Assembly (NCBI GenBank): GCA_044450465.1
Contig: JBIOJB010000026.1
Location: 1-30,445 of the forward strand
Source of the DNA: JBIOJB01 sp044450465
GTDB taxonomy: Bacteria; Chloroflexota; Dormibacteria; Dormibacterales; Dormibacteraceae
Direction of reading: 5' to 3'
DNA: 30,445 bases
Part shown: positions 23,750 to 30,445 of the stretch, piece after piece
How positions within the stretch are numbered: the first letter of the stretch is position 1
Layout: each line of letters begins with the position of its first letter
Program-made: the position numbers and the translations under genes
The notes under the pieces: model-generated
What the model saw: only the letters and a program-made list of their open reading frames with translations
The model's database searches: none
Told to the model about the DNA's origin: nothing

Positions 23750-25142
23750 CGACTCCAGCGTCGATGCCCGGGTCCGGGTATTCCGCAAGCACCTGCTTCC
23801 AGCGCTCCGCCGCCACGACGTCGGCCGTGCGGGAGCCGAATCTCTGCCAGCGGTCGTAGTTCTCGGTCGACGATATCCAGGGCCGGTAGAAGCCGGAGCG
23901 GTAATTACGAAGCGTGTGCTCGGAGCCGAGGAAGTGGCCGCCCGGGCCGACCTCGCGCAACGCGTCCATCGCCAGGCCCTCCTCGTCGACAGGCAGGCCA
24001 CGATGAAGCATCCATTCGAACATCCGCAGCTGCTCGACGTCGATGATGAACTTCTCGTATGAGGCGAGAAGCGCGCTCTCGAGCCATCCCGCCGCGTGCA
24101 GCACGAAATTGACCCGGCCGAGGACTGTCGGCCACATGCACATCATCGATTCGTAAGCGGCCTGGGCGTCGGGCGATTTTGACGAGGTCATCGCGCCGCC
24201 TCCGCGAAACGGCAGGTTGTAGTGCCTCGCCATCTGCGCGCTCGCGAGGATGCCCATCGCAGATTCCGGAGTGCCGAACGCGGGGCTGCCCGACTGCATG
24301 TCCGTGTTGGTGAGGAACGATCCGTAGACGCTCGGCGTCCCCGGCCGGATCAACTGAACGAGTGCGATGCCCGCGAGGGCCTCGGCCGTCTGCTGCGCGA
24401 CGCTGCCGGCCAGGCCCATCGGCGACATGGCCCCTGCCATCAGGAAGGGAGTCACGATCACTGGTTGCCTTGCATCCGTGTACTCGAGAAGGGCGCCGAG
24501 CATGCGGTCGTCGTAGCGCAGCGGGCTGTTCACGTTGATCAGGCTGATCACGGCAGGGGTCTTCTCGATGCTCTGCCGGCCGCCGAACAGGATGCTCGCC
24601 ATCTCGATCGTGTCCCGGGCGTTCTCCGACGCGATGACGCTCCCCATGAACGGTTTGTCGGTCCAGCGGGCGTGCGAATAGACCATGTCCAGGTGGCGGG
24701 TTGCCAGAGGCAGGTCCTCCGGCTCCACTGTGGTGCCGCCCGCGCAGTGAATCTGATCGATCGCCTGGGCCATCTTGTCGAAGTTGGTGAAATCCTCGAA
24801 GGTCGCTCCGCGGCGGCCACGCTCCAGGTCTGTGATGAACGGCGGGCCGTAGACCGGGGCGGTCACCATGTTGTCCCCCCCGATGGTCACCGAGCGGGCC
24901 GGGTTGCGGGCCTGGAGCTCGAACTCGGCGGGCGTCTTCGCCACCTGCTCGAGCAGGAACGCCCGGTCGAACCTGACCCGGTTGTCCTCGATCCGCATGC
25001 CGGCCTTGCGGAAGATCTCGCGCGCCCGCTCGTGAAGGAAATCGATCCCGATCTCTTCGAGGATGGTCATCGCCTGCTCGTGAATGGCGTTGACCTCCTC
25101 GCCGCTCAGCAGATCAAGCGGGGGGCGGCGGTTCTTCCACAT
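23694..25142 (-). CDS. MttB-superfamily corrinoid methyltransferase without pyrrolysine (MtgB-like)
   Basis: Predicted to transfer a methyl group from a quaternary or tertiary amine to the corrinoid protein. It is 482 aa, full length for the trimethylamine methyltransferase family, with no in-frame UAG, so it belongs to the non-pyrrolysine branch that includes glycine betaine methyltransferases. Family features: LSGEEVNAIHEQAMTILEEIG (13-33), an N-terminal region with VTAPVYGPPF, then VISLINVNSPLRYDDRM, VTPFLMAGAMSPM, PGTPSVYGSFLTNTDMQSG, LPFRGGGAMTSSK and the C-terminal HRGLPVDEEGLAMDALREVGPGGHFLGSEHT (in parts). The ATG at 25142 has no clear SD. It is 5 kb from its likely corrinoid partner. 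Glycine betaine is the favoured substrate because of the dimethylglycine-type dehydrogenase at 25; other betaines remain possible. Confidence 0.87.
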   Translation of the reverse strand: MWKNRRPPLDLLSGEEVNAIHEQAMTILEEIGIDFLHERAREIFRKAGMRIEDNRVRFDRAFLLEQVAKTPAEFELQARNPARSVTIGGDNMVTAPVYGPPFITDLERGRRGATFEDFTNFDKMAQAIDQIHCAGGTTVEPEDLPLATRHLDMVYSHARWTDKPFMGSVIASENARDTIEMASILFGGRQSIEKTPAVISLINVNSPLRYDDRMLGALLEYTDARQPVIVTPFLMAGAMSPMGLAGSVAQQTAEALAGIALVQLIRPGTPSVYGSFLTNTDMQSGSPAFGTPESAMGILASAQMARHYNLPFRGGGAMTSSKSPDAQAAYESMMCMWPTVLGRVNFVLHAAGWLESALLASYEKFIIDVEQLRMFEWMLHRGLPVDEEGLAMDALREVGPGGHFLGSEHTLRNYRSGFYRPWISSTENYDRWQRFGSRTADVVAAERWKQVLAEYPDPGIDAGVDEELKEFIAKRKLELGDA

Positions 25143-25289
25143 CGAGGAATCAATCTTGATCCATCGGCGCCTGTGTTAACGTAAACGGTGCCCGTTGGGG
25201 CGCTTGGGTCGCCTGGGGACCCCTTCCAACTGACTTGATTCCCCATTCACGTTCCGCCCGTACCCGGCCACTTTCGAGGCTCGCGTGAT
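25143..25289. promoter_or_regulatory. Divergent regulatory region between mttB-like gene and helicase
   Basis: 147 bp with no gene. GGAATCAA (25146-25153) and TTGATTCC (25235-25242) are a perfect 8-bp inverted pair flanking the region. GTTAACGTAAAC (25175-25186) is a 12-bp palindrome with one mismatched pair, placed where the mttB-like promoter should be. None of the TGTTGSGC half-sites found upstream of the corrinoid operon is seen here. Confidence 0.4.
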
Positions 25290-27830
25290 ATGAGCACGCC
25301 CAACCCTGGTGACGTCCTTCCGCTGTGGAATCCGGAGATTCCAGGCGAGGAGATCCAGGCCGGCCGGCTCGGCATACGCGTCCGTCCCGGCACGCCCGCG
25401 GCGGCCAAGGTGCTCGCGCTGGAAGCGATCGGTGGCTCTGAGCTGCTGCGCCAGGTGCTTCAGGAACAGAAGGTCATCGATGGCACCTACATCATCGGCA
25501 AGCCGGAAAAGCCGCTCGAGTTCACCGGCCAGGTCAGCACCACTCTGTTGACCGGCAAGCTGGGCCGGACGCCGATGGGGCTGGCGCTCGAGATCACGGA
25601 CTGGCAGGACCTCGACGGCGAGTTCGAGATGGAGAAGAACCGCCTTCGACTTCGATACCAGGAGCTTCACGTCGTAGAGGAGTGGGACGGCGACCTGGCA
25701 GGCTTCACCGCTTACTTCCTGCGGGAGCAGGCCAAAACTCTGCCCATCCTCAGCTCCACGATGAGGTTCATCGAGCACCTTCGCGACTATCGCGAGAAGC
25801 TCGCCGAGGCCGCGGTCAGGCGCTACGAGGCCACGGAGCAGTGGATCGAGTGCCCGAAGTGCGACACGGAGGTCCCGACCGCCACCGGCATCCACTGCCC
25901 CGAGTGCGGCGAGGACATGCGCGGCGGCGAGTACGTGCGCGCGGTGCTGCACCTGGTGGACGACGCCGACGGGCGTATCTACCGCGGCATCGACTCACTC
26001 ACCGTCCGTTCGCAGGGCTTCCCCGAATACCGCGGCATGTCGCTCGACCGCATCCAGGGATCGAACCTGTGGGTCAGCTTCCGGCGCTATGACCCGCTTC
26101 CGGACGAGGGCATCGTGCTGCCGACGGCAAGCGTCGAGATGTTCGAGGCGCAGAGATCGGTCATCCGCCAGCTCCAGATCGGCAGCCCTCGCACTGTCGC
26201 GCTGGCCTCTGAGCTCGCCGACCCGGGCTGGCTGGGCAGCCCGCCCAGGGTGGCGCTGGACGGGAAGCGCGCGCATCATCTGCCGGACCCCAACGAGGAG
26301 CAGGCCGAGGCGGTGGCGAGGGTCATGGGCATGACTCCCGGACAGCTCTATCTCATCCAGGGCCCACCCGGAACCGGCAAGACCACGGCGATCGTCGAGT
26401 CCATCCGCCGCATCCTTGCGCGAAACCCGAACGCGTCGATCCTTCTTTCCTCGCACTCCAACGACGCCGTCGATACCGGTCAGGAGCGGTTGCTGGGCTT
26501 CTCGCACGTGCGCCAGGCCAGAGTGGCCGAGCCGGGCAAGGTGCCGCGCCGGCTGCGCCCGACGCTGGTCGAAGGAGACGACCTGGAGCCGTATAACCTC
26601 GTCGCGGGCACGTGCAACCGCCTAGCGATCGACTCGCGCCTCAGGTTCAAGGTCTTCGACTGGCTGATCCTCGACGAAGCGAACAAGGTGCGCGCGAACG
26701 AAGCACTCGCCTTGATGCCGCTGGCGAAGCGCTGGGTCATGATCGGAGATCTGAATCAGCTGCCGCCGGTGATGGAGGAGGCGGCGACGACCTTCAAGAT
26801 CGAGCAGCCGCTCGACGAGATGGTCCGCGACGACAGCTTCTACGGCTGGGTCTGGGACAAGGTCCCTGCGGGGTCGCGGATCATGCTGCCGCGCCAGTAC
26901 CGCATGCGCGAGCCAATCGGGCGAGTCGTGTCCGACCTCTTTTATGGCGGCAAGCTTATCCACGAAGCGCCGCATCCACGAATGCCGCTGCCCTGGCCTT
27001 TCGACAGGGAGCTGGTCTGGGTCGACACCGGGGCGCAGGACGAATATCGAGACGCGCAGCGATCCGTAGCGAACGAGTTCGAGGTCGCGCTGTGCAAGGA
27101 CATCACGTCGATCATCCGGCGCCGGGTCCGAAAGGCGAAGCTGGCCGTGATCGCCATGTACAACTCGCAGGTCAACCGCCTCCAGTCGGCGCTCAAGGGC
27201 ATCGTCCCTCCAGAAGACATCGAGTCTGTGGACGCCTTCGAGGGACGCGAGTCGGACGGCGTCATCCTCTCCCTCGTCCGCTCGAACGATCGCGCGGCGA
27301 TCGGATTTCTCAACGACCCCAACCGGGTCAACGTCGCGATCTCGCGTGCCAAGAAGCTGCTCGTGATCGTCGGCGACTCGAAGACCGTGATCGGGGGTGC
27401 CCCCGAGTTGTTCGGGCCCCTTTTCGAGCACGCCAAAGAGGAAGGCCTCGTGGCTGGAGTCGGAGCCGTGGTCACAGCGTGCCAGCGCGTGGGCATCCGA
27501 TCGCAGGTCCAGCGCCTTTCCAGGCCGCACCGCGGTGACCGGCGCTCGCGGCGCCGGCGTCGCAGCCAGCGAACTCCCCTCGTTGAGGCGCAGAACGGCG
27601 ACGGCGCCTTGGTCCAGGACGGCGACGGCGGGGCCGGCGAGCCGCTGGAAGCGACGTTCACGGACAGTGCAGACGGCGGGGCCGAGATGGCCGGCGCGAC
27701 GAGCGAGATGGCCTTGGTTCAGGAGGTGGATCGCGGCATCCTCGACGAGGCTGAGGGCATCTCTCCAATCGATACCGCACCCCCGGTCGAGGCGCCCATA
27801 GAAGACGAATCCCGGCGCGCTAGCATTTAA
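25290..27830 (+). CDS. SF1 (UPF1/Dna2-like) helicase with N-terminal zinc ribbon
   Basis: 846-aa nucleic-acid helicase. After an N-terminal domain with an OB-like region (1-180) there is a zinc ribbon, C188/C191 and C203/C206 (CPKCDTEVP, GIHCPECGED). Motor motifs: Walker A GPPGTGKTT (358-366, Lys364), motif II DEAN (462-465), motif III GDLNQLPP, motif IV PRQYRMREPIG, motif V VDAFEGRESDGVILSLVRS and motif VI NVAISRAKK. The order is that of superfamily 1B/UPF1-like enzymes that travel 5' to 3'. The last about 120 residues are acidic, Ala/Gly-rich and probably disordered. ATG at 25290 with GAGG ten bases upstream. No partner gene of a defence system is nearby, so a repair or housekeeping role is as likely as any. 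Confidence 0.85.
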   Translation: MSTPNPGDVLPLWNPEIPGEEIQAGRLGIRVRPGTPAAAKVLALEAIGGSELLRQVLQEQKVIDGTYIIGKPEKPLEFTGQVSTTLLTGKLGRTPMGLALEITDWQDLDGEFEMEKNRLRLRYQELHVVEEWDGDLAGFTAYFLREQAKTLPILSSTMRFIEHLRDYREKLAEAAVRRYEATEQWIECPKCDTEVPTATGIHCPECGEDMRGGEYVRAVLHLVDDADGRIYRGIDSLTVRSQGFPEYRGMSLDRIQGSNLWVSFRRYDPLPDEGIVLPTASVEMFEAQRSVIRQLQIGSPRTVALASELADPGWLGSPPRVALDGKRAHHLPDPNEEQAEAVARVMGMTPGQLYLIQGPPGTGKTTAIVESIRRILARNPNASILLSSHSNDAVDTGQERLLGFSHVRQARVAEPGKVPRRLRPTLVEGDDLEPYNLVAGTCNRLAIDSRLRFKVFDWLILDEANKVRANEALALMPLAKRWVMIGDLNQLPPVMEEAATTFKIEQPLDEMVRDDSFYGWVWDKVPAGSRIMLPRQYRMREPIGRVVSDLFYGGKLIHEAPHPRMPLPWPFDRELVWVDTGAQDEYRDAQRSVANEFEVALCKDITSIIRRRVRKAKLAVIAMYNSQVNRLQSALKGIVPPEDIESVDAFEGRESDGVILSLVRSNDRAAIGFLNDPNRVNVAISRAKKLLVIVGDSKTVIGGAPELFGPLFEHAKEEGLVAGVGAVVTACQRVGIRSQVQRLSRPHRGDRRSRRRRRSQRTPLVEAQNGDGALVQDGDGGAGEPLEATFTDSADGGAEMAGATSEMALVQEVDRGILDEAEGISPIDTAPPVEAPIEDESRRASI

Positions 27831-27840
27831 GCTTCGATCA

Positions 27841-28266
27841 GTGGCTCAGGACTGCATCTTCTGCCAGATCATTCGCGGAGAAGCGCCCGCCAGCTTCACT
27901 CACCAGGACGACACGGTGGTCGCCTTCATGGACATCCAGCCGATCACGCACGGCCACATGCTCGTCGCCCCGCGCGCCCACGCTTCGTACATGAACGAGG
28001 TCGAGGAAACCACCGCGATGCGGACTTTCAGGATTGCGCGCCAGCTCGCGGGCCTGACGCGCAGCGTGCTCGGAGCCAGCGGCGTGAACCTCCTGGTCGC
28101 AGATGGAGAGGCGGCCTTTCAAGACGTGTTTCATTTCCACGTGCACGTCATCCCGCGTTACCCGTTCGACGGGTTCGGCATCACCTTCCCGCCCACGTAC
28201 GACACCCCGCCGGGCAGGGCCGCGCTCGACACGATCGCCGAAGCGATCCGAGACGCCGGTCAGTAG
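27841..28266 (+). CDS. HIT-family nucleotide hydrolase (Hint-like)
   Basis: 141 aa, GTG at 27841, 10 nt after the helicase stop. The N-terminal CIFC (5-8) is the zinc pair common in bacterial HIT proteins. PITHGHMLVAPRAH (34-47) and the catalytic HFHVHVIPRY (98-107, His98/His100/His102) are the HIT signature. These enzymes cleave nucleoside phosphoramidates or dinucleoside polyphosphates. The gene is probably cotranscribed with the helicase. It ends 10 nt before the convergent lipoprotein stop. Confidence 0.93.
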   Translation: MAQDCIFCQIIRGEAPASFTHQDDTVVAFMDIQPITHGHMLVAPRAHASYMNEVEETTAMRTFRIARQLAGLTRSVLGASGVNLLVADGEAAFQDVFHFHVHVIPRYPFDGFGITFPPTYDTPPGRAALDTIAEAIRDAGQ

Positions 28267-28276
28267 ACCGCGGGGC

Positions 28277-28717
28277 CTACTGGGTGACGCTCACCCGAAG
28301 CGTGTACTCGACCGCGAACATCGGGCAGGCCTGGCCGGCCAGGCAGTTGGGTCCGGTGACAGCGATCACCTGGACCTCGCCCGGCGCAACCGCCTGAAAC
28401 GCACCCACCGTCACGCCGAGGGGCGCCATCGCGGCCGGGTCGACGACCGGCGTGAGGATCGAATGATCGCCCGAGGCTGGATGCGACCACGGACGCATGC
28501 CGGACGGGGCATGGAGTACGACCAGGAGGCGCTGGCCCGTGTGAAGCTGCACCACCTGATCCTTTTCGGTGACCACCACGTCAAAGCCGGCGACCGGAGT
28601 GGCGCTCGTGAGCGGGCTGGGACTTGGGCTTGCGGCGGGGGCCGGGCCGGCTCGGTACGAACCGCATGCGGACAGCACAACCGCCAGCAGGGCGGCGGCC
28701 ACCAACATCTTCTTCAT
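28277..28717 (-). CDS. Small lipoprotein of unknown function
   Basis: 146 aa, ATG at 28717. It begins with a lipoprotein signal MKKMLVAAALLAVVLSACG (lipidated Cys18) and a Pro/Ser/Ala linker. The remaining 105 residues look like one all-beta domain: FDVVVTEKDQVVQLHTGQ, LLVVLHAPSG, VGAFQAVAPGEVQVIAVTG, CPMFAVEYTLRVSV. Two cysteines (in GPNCLAGQAC) could form a disulfide. The pattern of alternating strands with a G-x-F-x-A-x-x-x-G turn recalls chagasin-like (inhibitor I42) or other Ig-like folds, but this is a guess. It is divergent from another lipoprotein gene with 40 bp between. Confidence 0.75.
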   Translation of the reverse strand: MKKMLVAAALLAVVLSACGSYRAGPAPAASPSPSPLTSATPVAGFDVVVTEKDQVVQLHTGQRLLVVLHAPSGMRPWSHPASGDHSILTPVVDPAAMAPLGVTVGAFQAVAPGEVQVIAVTGPNCLAGQACPMFAVEYTLRVSVTQ

Positions 28718-28757
28718 CTCAATACGAAAACGTTCGGCGCACCGTTGAGGTAACAGC

Positions 28758-30281
28758 TTGACCAGCCGCTTGGGGCCACGAGCCCGAACTCGCCGCGATC
28801 TCAAGGCTGCGCTCGCCGGGGCGATCCTGGTGGCCTGCATCCTCATCGTCGCGTGTGGCGGGACCACCTCCAGCGCAGTCAAGTCACCGTCGCCCACCGC
28901 GAGCGGGCTTGTGCAGGGCCTCATTGCGTACGCGAGCGACCAGGGAATCGGTGTGCTGGACCCAGCCAGCGGCAAGACCTCGCTCGTCACGCCCATGCCG
29001 CCGGGAGCCGCCTTCAGGGTGGCCGGACCGGTGTGGGGACCTGCGACGGGCGTGCCGTATCCGGTTCTGTACTTCACGATCCACGACGACAGGCCTGCGG
29101 AGAGTCGGGATGCCAGCGGTGTCGTGCCCTACAACTGGCTCTTCCGGGCCGACCCGTTCATCGGCGCCTTGGAGCCGCTCGCGGCCTCCCGGGATTCTCA
29201 GAGCGAGGGTCCGATCGGGCTCGTCGCGAACGACCACTACCTCGCCCTCACCTCGGGCTGCTGCTCGAACTACGAGGTGGACGCTCTGGACCTTTCCCGG
29301 CCGGCGGGCCCCCTGCGCGTGCTCTCCCAACCGCCGTCGCAGGCCGCCTTCTTCACAGAGGGGGCCGCCCCGGCCGGCTCGGGGCTGATCGCTGTCCGAG
29401 AGTTCGGGACCGGCACCTGGTACTGGTTGAACGCCGACGCCGGCGTCCTCAACCCGTTTCCCCTGGCTCTGGGTCCTGATGATGGCCCCATTGCGATCAG
29501 CGCGGACGGCACGCTGGCGGCGGTCGCGCTGCCCGACCACGGCGCCAGCATCCAGCCGATCAGCGTCGCCGTCCCCGTGGCGCCCACTCCAAGCCCAAGC
29601 GGCAGCCCGGCGAGCGCGACCCCCGTGGCGTCCAGCCTGAGCCCCAAGCCCTCGCCAAGCGCGGCAGCGGCGCCACGCCACGTGAACTCCAAGCTGCCGC
29701 ATCCCGACGGACTCGCCTGGAGCCCTGACGCCAAACAGCTGGCGATGGCCGTCAACGGCGAGCTCGAGATCTATCAGGCCTCGTCGCCTGACGGCACGGC
29801 GCCCCTGCACACCTACCTGACCGGCGGCAACGTGGCGGCCGTGACCTGGTCGGGACCTATCCTCGGCCGGACTGTTGCGGACATCAAGGGCAACCGCGGG
29901 CCGCAGCCTCTGGTCGACTCGCTGCTCGCGGCGACCCAGCTCCCGGCCGCTGACGACACTCCCGCGATTCGGCCTTTCACTCAGGTCTACGTGTGGCAGT
30001 TCGACTCGAGCAAGCCGACTCCCATCGATTCGATCAGCGCCGCCACCGCCGCCGTGCTCGCCCAGTACCCGCCGCTGCCCGCAGGCGTCGTGTATCACCA
30101 CTGGGCCCCTTCGGGCGACTGGCCGCTGCTGGGCGGCTGTCTGCGGTACCGGTTCGTGATCGCCGGGCCGGGCCCGCCGGTGTCGGGTACGCTCGGCCTC
30201 GCATCGAACACGCCGTGCAGCGGCAAGGCGTCGCCCAGCCCGTCGTCGCACGCGTCATCCAGCCCCTCGGCGAGTACATGA
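28758..30281 (+). CDS. Large lipoprotein with beta-propeller-like repeats
   Basis: 507 aa, TTG at 28758 preceded by GAGGTAA at four bases. A lipoprotein signal ends at ILIVACGG (Cys33). The rest has propeller-like blades (GLIAYASDQGIGVLDPASG, ISADGTLAAVALPD, LAWSPDAKQLAMAVNGELEIY) of the WD40/PD40 type, interrupted by a Pro/Ser/Ala linker at about 275-305 and a Ser/Pro tail at the C-terminus. GCCSN and other cysteines may form disulfides. It is exported and membrane-anchored; the function is unknown. Confidence 0.75.
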   Translation: MTSRLGPRARTRRDLKAALAGAILVACILIVACGGTTSSAVKSPSPTASGLVQGLIAYASDQGIGVLDPASGKTSLVTPMPPGAAFRVAGPVWGPATGVPYPVLYFTIHDDRPAESRDASGVVPYNWLFRADPFIGALEPLAASRDSQSEGPIGLVANDHYLALTSGCCSNYEVDALDLSRPAGPLRVLSQPPSQAAFFTEGAAPAGSGLIAVREFGTGTWYWLNADAGVLNPFPLALGPDDGPIAISADGTLAAVALPDHGASIQPISVAVPVAPTPSPSGSPASATPVASSLSPKPSPSAAAAPRHVNSKLPHPDGLAWSPDAKQLAMAVNGELEIYQASSPDGTAPLHTYLTGGNVAAVTWSGPILGRTVADIKGNRGPQPLVDSLLAATQLPAADDTPAIRPFTQVYVWQFDSSKPTPIDSISAATAAVLAQYPPLPAGVVYHHWAPSGDWPLLGGCLRYRFVIAGPGPPVSGTLGLASNTPCSGKASPSPSSHASSSPSAST

Positions 30282-30310
30282 CCGGTCTCGCCGCCCACTA
30301 GGATTTCGGG

Positions 30311-30445
30311 ATGGCCGGGATGGATTTCCTGGCCGGTCATGCGGAGGCCATGCCCCGCAAGCCGGCCGTGATTCTCGGCGAGCGCTCGTTGGACTTCGGG
30401 ACGCTGAATCTGCGCGCCAACCGCGCCGCGGGAGTGTTCAGGAAC
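30311..30445 (+). CDS. AMP-binding (acyl-CoA synthetase-type) enzyme, 5' end only
   Basis: Open to the window edge (45 codons seen). ATG at 30311 with AGG eight bases upstream; a second ATG three codons on is possible. The visible part, HAEAMPRKPAVILGERSLDFGTLN followed by RANRAAGVFRN (in pieces), matches the N-terminus of AMP-forming ligases (xxA..P.kpAvi.g..slty.eL..ran..A). The substrate cannot be judged from the fragment. Confidence 0.65.
   Translation, partial: MAGMDFLAGHAEAMPRKPAVILGERSLDFGTLNLRANRAAGVFRN

Noticed and set aside
23694..25142. Pyrrolysine-containing trimethylamine methyltransferase.
   Set aside because: The reading frame is complete at 482 aa without an in-frame UAG, so pyrrolysine is not used here.
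25290..28266. Helicase plus HIT protein as a phage-defence island.
   Set aside because: No nuclease, effector, integrase or other defence gene is adjacent, and HIT proteins are widespread housekeeping enzymes.
28257..28270. CGGTC-AGTA-GACCG hairpin spanning the HIT stop, between convergent genes.
   Set aside because: The stem is only 5 bp and no T-run follows on either strand, so a terminator call is not supported.
30278..30340. ATGACCGG/CCGGTCAT inverted pair around the start of the AMP-binding gene.
   Set aside because: 8 bp arms with a 47-bp spacer, one inside a stop codon and one inside coding sequence; probably chance.

Overview
The window is GC-rich and densely packed. Most junctions are 4-nt start/stop overlaps (ATGA, GTGA, TTGA), and GTG and TTG starts are common. 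There are no rRNA or tRNA genes, insertion sequences or CRISPR arrays. The style and gene families (lipoproteins with Pro/Ser linkers, a PPA1498-type phosphoesterase, non-pyrrolysine MttB, Zn-ribbon SF1 helicase) suggest an uncultivated soil or subsurface lineage near Chloroflexota/Dormibacterota or Actinomycetota. This placement is inference and not firm.

Layout. (1) 25-6283, + strand: an FAD/GcvT-type N-methyl amino acid dehydrogenase (dimethylglycine/sarcosine dehydrogenase type), etfB, etfA and a membrane Fe-S protein of the DgcB/EtfD kind. Together these form an electron path from an N-methyl group to the quinone pool. (2) 14350-6280, - strand: a polyamine/iron-type ABC importer (binding lipoprotein, two permeases, ATPase), a metallophosphoesterase, a methylenetetrahydrofolate reductase-family protein and formate-tetrahydrofolate ligase, all coupled. 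(3) 18210-14559, - strand: an IclR regulator, a second paralogous binding lipoprotein, a PiT phosphate permease and its DUF47 (PhoU-like) partner. (4) 18292-23124, + strand, divergent from iclR: corrinoid protein, methyltetrahydrofolate:corrinoid methyltransferase, reductive activator of corrinoid enzymes (RACE), DUF1638 protein, PF13769 small protein and a DinB-fold protein. (5) 25142-23039, - strand: an MttB-superfamily methyltransferase without pyrrolysine, overlapped by a cyclodeaminase/cyclohydrolase-family protein. (6) 25290 to the end: Zn-ribbon SF1 helicase, HIT hydrolase, two divergent lipoproteins and the start of an AMP-binding enzyme. These look like ordinary flanking genes.

How it fits together (inference): blocks 1, 2, 4 and 5 read as a catabolic island for a quaternary amine such as glycine betaine. 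MttB would move one methyl to the corrinoid protein, the second methyltransferase would pass it to tetrahydrofolate, and RACE would rescue oxidised cobalamin. The MetF-like protein would oxidise methyl-THF to methylene-THF, the cyclohydrolase-family protein would serve the methenyl/formyl step, and Fhs would release formate with ATP. The demethylated product (dimethylglycine) would be oxidised by the FAD/GcvT enzyme, giving methylene-THF, with electrons leaving through ETF and the Fe-S membrane protein. No methylene-THF dehydrogenase (FolD/MtdA) is present. The iclR/corrinoid intergenic region carries a good promoter and four copies of a TGTTGSGC-type half-site, which makes IclR the likely switch. 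The island mixes a corrinoid route best known from anaerobes with an ETF-linked oxidative route, and it includes three small proteins of unknown role.
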